64,000 nucleotides of DNA from Beta vulgaris subsp. vulgaris (taxonomy: Eukaryota; Streptophyta; Magnoliopsida; Caryophyllales; Amaranthaceae), in NCBI RefSeq assembly GCF_026745355.1, contig NC_079202.1, positions 38,032,543-38,096,542 on the forward strand, written 5' to 3'. Each line of letters opens with the position of its first letter. Positions within the stretch are counted from its first letter, which is position 1. A model generated the notes under the pieces. That model saw nothing but the letters and a program-made list of their open reading frames with translations, was not told the DNA's origin and did not search any database. Both the position numbers and the translations under genes were made by a program. This document shows positions 59,264 to 64,000 of this stretch, one piece after another.

Positions 59264-60135
59264 TATCAACTGCAAATTAACACAAACTTGAATTTGAACT
59301 TACAGAGGAACTTGACCAATGACACTAGATCTGAGAAGAATCCTCCCTGTAGAACTCGAATAACTAACGGAAAAAATTGAGACTTGAAACCCGGTGGAGC
59401 TCGCTCTAAGAAGAATCCTCCCACCTTAGACAAGCTTTGATAAATAGTTGGGAGGAAATTCGAATCTGGAAATCAAAGAAATCAGAAGTTAATGTGAAAA
59501 TATAGTGAAATAATGCTCGCCAGAAAGATTAATGGCTCGCCGGCGACTGAGAAGGGCGCAGCCACCGGCGAGACACAGGAAACTTAGGGTCGCAGCGTGA
59601 GGTTTTGAGGAGGGATTTGGGGGGTCTTTTAACTTTTTTTTCATCTAGACTGTATCTAACTCGACATCCCATCTTAAAGGATCTATGAAGAACGCAACCC
59701 TTAATAGTGAAGAGTTGCGGTTAGCCCAAAAACCGCAGCCCTTTGTATACGAAGCGTTGCAGTCAATGAAAAATTCGTAGCCCTTTTAGTGAAGGGTTGT
59801 TGCGGTTATCCCAAAACCGCGGCTCTTAATTACTAAAGGGTTGTGGTTTTGGGCCAATCCGCAACCCTTTATAATTAATTCTCGGGATGATGGCCTAGGC
59901 TTGTATTGAGCGCGCACAAATGAAACCTAGCACAAATAAATCTTCCTGAGCGCCGAATTTCTCTCATCTTTCTCTCTCCTCACTCTAACCTCTCCCCCTC
60001 TCTCATTCTCGGTTGTTTCCTCTCACAAATCTTCACACCACCACCACCACAAATCTTCACAAATCTTCGCAGCCCCTCTCCTCCTTCACAAATCGGTGGT
60101 TTCCTCTGACAAATCTCACCGGCATTTGCGCACAA
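59264..60135. other. upstream and subterminal part of the CACTA-like element
   Basis: It contains possible leader sequence for the 58298-59263 frame and a cluster of direct and inverted TTGCGGTT-type motifs at 59690-59880. No other gene was seen. Confidence 0.4.
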
Positions 60136-60250
60136 ACAGTCGCGCACACCACCACACCACTCGCCTCTCGTCGCGCACAACACCACACCACTCGCCTCTC
60201 GTCGCGCACAACACCACCCCACTCGCCTCTCGTCACGCACACCACACCAC
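60136..60250 (+). repeat. tandem repeat, unit about 30 bp
   Basis: About 3.5 copies of a unit containing CACCACTCGCCTCTCGTC and GCGCACAACACCA follow one another. It keeps several frames open, which gives spurious ORFs on both strands. Confidence 0.75.
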
Positions 60251-61640
60251 ATCAACTTATCGCCTCTTGCCGTCACCTTTACTTTCAATATCTTTAATGG
60301 CGGCTTTAGTCCATAGCATCTCTGATAATTCTTTCTTCCAAATCTCTGCCTTGGGTTTTTTTTTTCTTGCTACTACATGAAATTCAGATGGTAAAATTCT
60401 TCTTCGTTGCTTTCTTTCATCGACGCATTTCGTCGAACATGTTGAAGACAAAAAAGAAGACGACAACCACGTGGATTTCAGTAAATCTACGAGTAAAATA
60501 TCCATCAAAATATTGAAGTTTTTTTTTGAGAGAAATTTGGATGATTTTTAGATAGACTGGGGATTCTGATATATGAGTACCATAGTAAGATTAGATGAAG
60601 AGGTTTGAAATTTATTGTTTTTTGTAATTTTATTTTTTTTTTTTTTTTTGTATCTGTTGGTTCATGATTGTAGTCGATTTTTGGTTCATTTTGGTACGAG
60701 ATTTATTAGTTTTTGTTATTTTGGTTCGCAATTTATTAGTTTTTGGCTCGAGATTTATCAGTTTTTGTCATTTTTAATCATCTTCTCTTGTTGTATGATG
60801 TTATTTAGAGTACCAATTATAATGTTCAAAATTTACGCTCTTTATAATTTTTGGTTATGTTTTAGAGCGATGAATTGTTCTTTGGTTCATTTTAGGGCTC
60901 AAATCGATCGAAAAAATTATATACATAAAAGTAACTGTTATTTTTTGTATATTTAGTACTCAAAAAATGCAACAAAAAAAATTAGGTCATGAAGGGCTGC
61001 GATTTTGACCATTAATCGTGGCTTTCTGAGCTCATTGCAAGGGGACTCTTATATTTGCATATTTTTATAACACTCTCCCTACAAGACCGCGACTCTAAGG
61101 ATATAGTTCGATGATACCTCTAGTCAGATTTGGTCTAGGTATTTCTTTATTAGTGCATAAATTATTACCATAATATTTTTATTTTCAAGATGATAATGAA
61201 TTTTCAATTGAGAAAGTGATAATATGCTCGCCCTTTCTTCTTGTTATGGTTTCCTGAAGGTTTTGCCCTTTGTCATTTATTAAGGTATTACTTTCATCAT
61301 GTGGGATAAAAAACAGAAACTTTTGCAAATGGTTTTAGTTTCGCTCCCTTGAATTCCTAGAAATCCTTATTTGTTAATGTATAAAATGGAAGTACATGTG
61401 GAGAGAACGATAAAAAATAAGAAGTTTGTATTCATTGTAGATTTTAAGCTACGCATGCTGATACCGGTAATCAAGCTATAATTGGATTAAGCATTTGCGA
61501 GTTCTTTAATTGATGAACCCTTATACTACTCCTTCAATCATGCTTCTTAATGGTCCATGTGTTCAACGTTGGAAGTTTAGTATCTTGAACTTTAACATGT
61601 TTATTACTTTGTTTAATAACAGTAGGGGAGAATATACCAC
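60251..61640. other. non-coding stretch before the second LINE
   Basis: AT-rich with a T run at 60630-60648 and recurring TTTTTGGTTC/TTTATTAGTTTT motifs (60655-60770). The last CACTA-like subterminal motifs are at 60985-61100. No gene was seen. Confidence 0.4.
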
Positions 61641-61765
61641 TACTACTAATGCATAAATATGAGAAGAGCTAGAGAGAGAAACTCTAATCTCTCTCTAGAA
61701 ACCAATGGAACAGTAACTGAGCGCCTATTTTGCTTCTTCTTCTCCGGTGTGTAATCGTTGGTGCC

Positions 61766-63007
61766 ATGGCAAGAGGGAGAGCTAAGAAAAGTGCTCAGAA
61801 AGGTAAGGATAAGGCAACGGGACCGTCGTCTTCGCCGGTTAAAAAAACTAAATCAGTAGATGAAGTAACTGGAGTTAGTGAGTTACGAATTCCAAGCCCG
61901 ATACTAGAAAAGGAGGTGTTGAGTTCTAAATCGATTGAAGAAGTGACTCAGAGGATGTCAACGCCGGTTGCGATGGAAGAGCATCAGATGCCAGAACATA
62001 GTGCTATTTCAGAATGGAGGGATGTGATGACTAGTGGAGCTAAAACTCCTACCATAGCTAGACGAATGTCTTGGGCAGATGATGTGGAGCAACAGGAAGT
62101 TAATCAGGTGAGTAATAAGTCTCCCACTGTTCATATTGTGTCTGATGATATCCAAGAAGAGGTAGAATATTGGTCATCGGCGGTTGTTTGTTATGTGCTA
62201 GGAGCTAACCCACCATTTAAGGTGATGGATGGTTTTTTTAGAAGGATATGGGGGAAACTAGGGATTAAAAAAACAGCTATGGTAGGGAAGGGAATGTTTA
62301 TTGTGAGATTTGCTACTGTCGAAGCTTGCTTGAAGGTTACGACTGATGGGTTTCAATTTTTCGACCAAAAACCAGTGATAACTCGAATGTGGGATGCTGA
62401 TATGCCTCTTGATAAGGAGTGTATACAGAAGGTACCCATTTGGATTAAGTTACCTGGATTAGCCTAGAAATATTGGGGTGAGAAGAGTCTATACAAGATT
62501 GTGGGGCTTGTAGGAGATGCTTTGCAAATGGACAAGGCTACTAAGATGAAAGATAGGCTGCAATATGCTAGGGTTATGGTTGAAATACAACTTCAATAGG
62601 AACTTCCGGAGGTTATTTACTTCTGTAATGAGCATGGAAATGTGGTGGAACAGCAGGTGGAGTATGAATGGAGGCCTACTCTATGCAAGAAATGTGGGGG
62701 TATAGGACACAGTGAGGAAGAATGTAGAAAAGGTGAGCCAGCTAAGAAATGGGTACCAAAAAAACAAGTGAGAGTAGATAAAGATGGTTTCCAGATGGTA
62801 GGAAGTGGTGCTGGTATAATTGAGAAGATGCCAGAACTTCCTGTGCATAACTCTTTTATGGTTTTGATGGATGATCAGGAGGTGGACAAGGTGGATGAAG
62901 TGAAGGAAAAGGCTAGTGAAGATGGAAACATCAGTGTGACTGTCCATTCAGGGGAGGAAAGTGGAGAGCAAGGGCAGGGGTTGGCAGCCCCTATGCCCAA
63001 TGGATAG
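61766..63007 (+). pseudogene. LINE ORF1: DUF4283-like protein with zinc knuckle
   Basis: The start ATG at 61766 has a good context (GCCATGG) and gives MARGRAKKSAQKGKDKA, a basic head. A DUF4283-type domain follows (YWSSAVVCYVLGANPPF, VGKGMFIVRF, VITRMWDADMPL, VPIWIKLPGLA). After two TAG stops (62465-62467 and 62597-62599) comes the intact knuckle CKKCGGIGHSEEEC (CX2CX4HX4C) near 62687-62728. The frame totals 414 codons. The stops break what would be an RNA-binding protein. It overlaps ORF2 by eight bases. Confidence 0.9.
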
Positions 63008-64000
63008 AGTTCTATCATGGAATGTAAGGGGGCTGAACAGCAAGGCTAAACAGATTGAAGTGAGAGCTTTCATTGCTACTCACAACATTAAGTTGTCCAG
63101 TCTCCTTGAAACTAGGGTGAAGACACCTAACTTGGGGAAAGTTTATCTTAATTTGTGCCCAGGTTGGTGTTTTACCCACAATAATGCCCACCATGGAAAT
63201 GGTAGGATAATTATAGGTTGGTGTCCAGGAGCTTTCAATGTGAATATTTTGACTATGAGTAATCAGTTTATCCATTGTGAGATTAAGCCTACACAAGGTG
63301 GGAGTGGTTTTGTATGCACATTTGTGTATGGGTTTAATGACCTTAATAGTAGAAGTGATTTATGGGAAGGTCTGAAAGAGATAGCAAAAAAGGTTACTGG
63401 TGGATGGGTGCTGATGGGAGACTTTAATGCCTTATCCAGTGTAGATGATAGAATTGGTAGCTCTGTTAGAATGTCTGAAGTGAGACCTATGCTTGACTGT
63501 ATCCATGAATGTGGCCTGAGTGATGTGAAGGCAACTGGCAGATACTATACATGGAGTAATAAGCAAGAGGGCACAGCAAGGGTATTTTCTAGAATAGATA
63601 GAGTTCTAGCTAATACAATGTGGTTGGATAGCTTTGATCAAGCTGTTGTCTCCTTTTTACCAGAGGGTAACTTTGACCACTCTTCTGCTTTACTTAGTGT
63701 CTATGATGTTCCTGTGATTCATAGACCATTTAAGTTTTGCAATGTTTGGATTCAATACCCTGCTATGATGGAAGATGTGAAAGAAGCTTGGAGGAACCCA
63801 ATTCATGGCTGTCCTATGTATATTGTGGTTGAGAAGATGAAAAGGGTTAAAAGGGTTCTGAGGAGCCTTAAGAAGCAGGGATTTGGGGAAGCTGAGGCAG
63901 ACCTTATTAAAGCTACAGAAGAGCTTAAGAAGGTGCAAGATGAGGTCCATGAAAATCCTAGTAATCTAGATAGCATAGCTCTGGAAAGAGATGCTATGGC
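63000..64000 (+). CDS. LINE ORF2, endonuclease domain, open to the window edge
   Basis: ATG at 63000 opens a frame of 333 codons with no stop before the window ends. It has the APE-type endonuclease motifs in order: SWNVRGLN, LLETRV (catalytic Glu), MGDFNALSSVDDR (Asp/Asn), FSRIDRVLAN and DHSSALLS (catalytic Asp-His). After residue 230 it enters the linker before reverse transcriptase, with an amphipathic Lys/Glu-rich helix (KRVKRVLRSLKKQGFGEAEA). All endonuclease motifs I can check are conserved. The downstream RT is outside the window. Confidence 0.9.
   Translation, partial: MDRVLSWNVRGLNSKAKQIEVRAFIATHNIKLSSLLETRVKTPNLGKVYLNLCPGWCFTHNNAHHGNGRIIIGWCPGAFNVNILTMSNQFIHCEIKPTQGGSGFVCTFVYGFNDLNSRSDLWEGLKEIAKKVTGGWVLMGDFNALSSVDDRIGSSVRMSEVRPMLDCIHECGLSDVKATGRYYTWSNKQEGTARVFSRIDRVLANTMWLDSFDQAVVSFLPEGNFDHSSALLSVYDVPVIHRPFKFCNVWIQYPAMMEDVKEAWRNPIHGCPMYIVVEKMKRVKRVLRSLKKQGFGEAEADLIKATEELKKVQDEVHENPSNLDSIALERDAM

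Larger units (their letters stand above)
57927..61115. mobile_element. CACTA-like element, right end not fixed
   Basis: The left end is CACTAGTTGAAAAAAACGCA, followed by inverted copies of AACGCAACCC/GGGTTGCG. Similar subterminal repeats (TTGCGGTT, AAACCGC, GGGTTGTGG) occur at 59690-59880 and again at 60985-61100 (GGGCTGCGATT, ACCGCGACTC). No clean CACTA inverse terminus or matching 3 bp TSD was found on the right, so the end is approximate. Inside are a decayed reading frame (58298-59263) and a CCA-rich repeated stretch near 60030-60250. Confidence 0.6.
61641..64000 (+). mobile_element. L1-type LINE, 5' part, continues past the window
   Basis: ORF1 (61766) and ORF2 (63000) follow one another on the plus strand, as in the LINE at 52109-57040, but the sequence is from a different subfamily. 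The 5' untranslated region is roughly 61641-61765 with inverted GAGAGAAACTCT/CTCTCTCTAG. Its 3' end and TSD lie outside the window. Confidence 0.85.

Noticed and set aside
60013..60380. ORFs over a CCA/CTCGCC-rich region
   Set aside because: They are explained by the 30 bp tandem repeat at 60136-60250; frames are open on both strands at once.
61141..61155. TTTATTAGTG as the right end of the 57927 CACTA-like element
   Set aside because: The terminus matches the left end poorly and the flanking trinucleotides do not match, so the boundary was left open.

Overview
This window reads as nuclear DNA of a flowering plant, most likely a eudicot. Everything recognisable is transposable-element DNA: Ty3/gypsy and Ty1/copia LTR retrotransposons (one with an extra envelope-like ORF), L1-type LINEs with DUF4283-like ORF1 proteins, CACTA, hAT, Tourist-like and Stowaway-like DNA transposons, and long inverted-repeat (foldback) elements. 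I found no host gene, rRNA, tRNA or CRISPR array. Nearly every coding stretch is broken by stops or frameshifts, so this is an old, layered insertion nest. The layers can be ordered from target-site duplications (TSDs) read directly in the sequence.

Layout. (1) 1-7806: minus-strand Ty3/gypsy (Tat-like) element with gag, protease, PBS and LTR. A 5 kb solo-LTR-like insertion (1591-6639) splits it. (2) 7807-23140: minus-strand Ty1/copia element. Its 3' LTR (7807-10603) is split by a second solo LTR (8122-10269, TSD ACTCA). Its pol is split by a 1.5 kb CACTA element (13035-14549, TSD ACT) and a 7.6 kb CACTA element (14822-22418, TSD CTA). The larger CACTA contains three foldback elements, a Tourist-like MITE and a decayed Ulp1-like protease remnant. 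(3) 23160-41720: a non-coding LTR retrotransposon (LARD-like) whose LTRs carry a long array of palindromic units. One LTR holds a Stowaway-like MITE, and the other holds a complete 9.8 kb SIRE-type copia element (29386-39202, TSD AAACT). (4) 41721-46016: the 3' end of another copia element on the plus strand, unassigned DNA, and a third solo LTR (43070-46011, TSD TTTAA) containing a Tourist-like MITE. (5) 46017-57926: a gypsy-type element with a decayed gag and an LTR-like 3' region. It is interrupted by a hAT MITE, a foldback element and a nearly full-length minus-strand L1 LINE (52109-57040, 13 bp TSD). (6) 57927 to about 61115: a CACTA-like element carrying a decayed 322-codon reading frame. 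(7) About 61640-64000: the 5' part of a second L1 LINE on the plus strand. Its endonuclease frame is open to the window edge and is the best-preserved coding sequence here.

No set of genes cooperates in a host function. The functional logic is that of individual elements: LTR promoters, tRNA primer sites, polypurine tracts, gag/pol reading frames and terminal repeats. The most unusual observations are the pair of foldback elements sharing an identical 8 bp target duplication in opposite end orientation, the palindromic arrays inside LTRs and foldback elements, the in-element duplication of a Gag zinc knuckle, the envelope-like ORF, and a junction where the two sides of the LARD element do not match.
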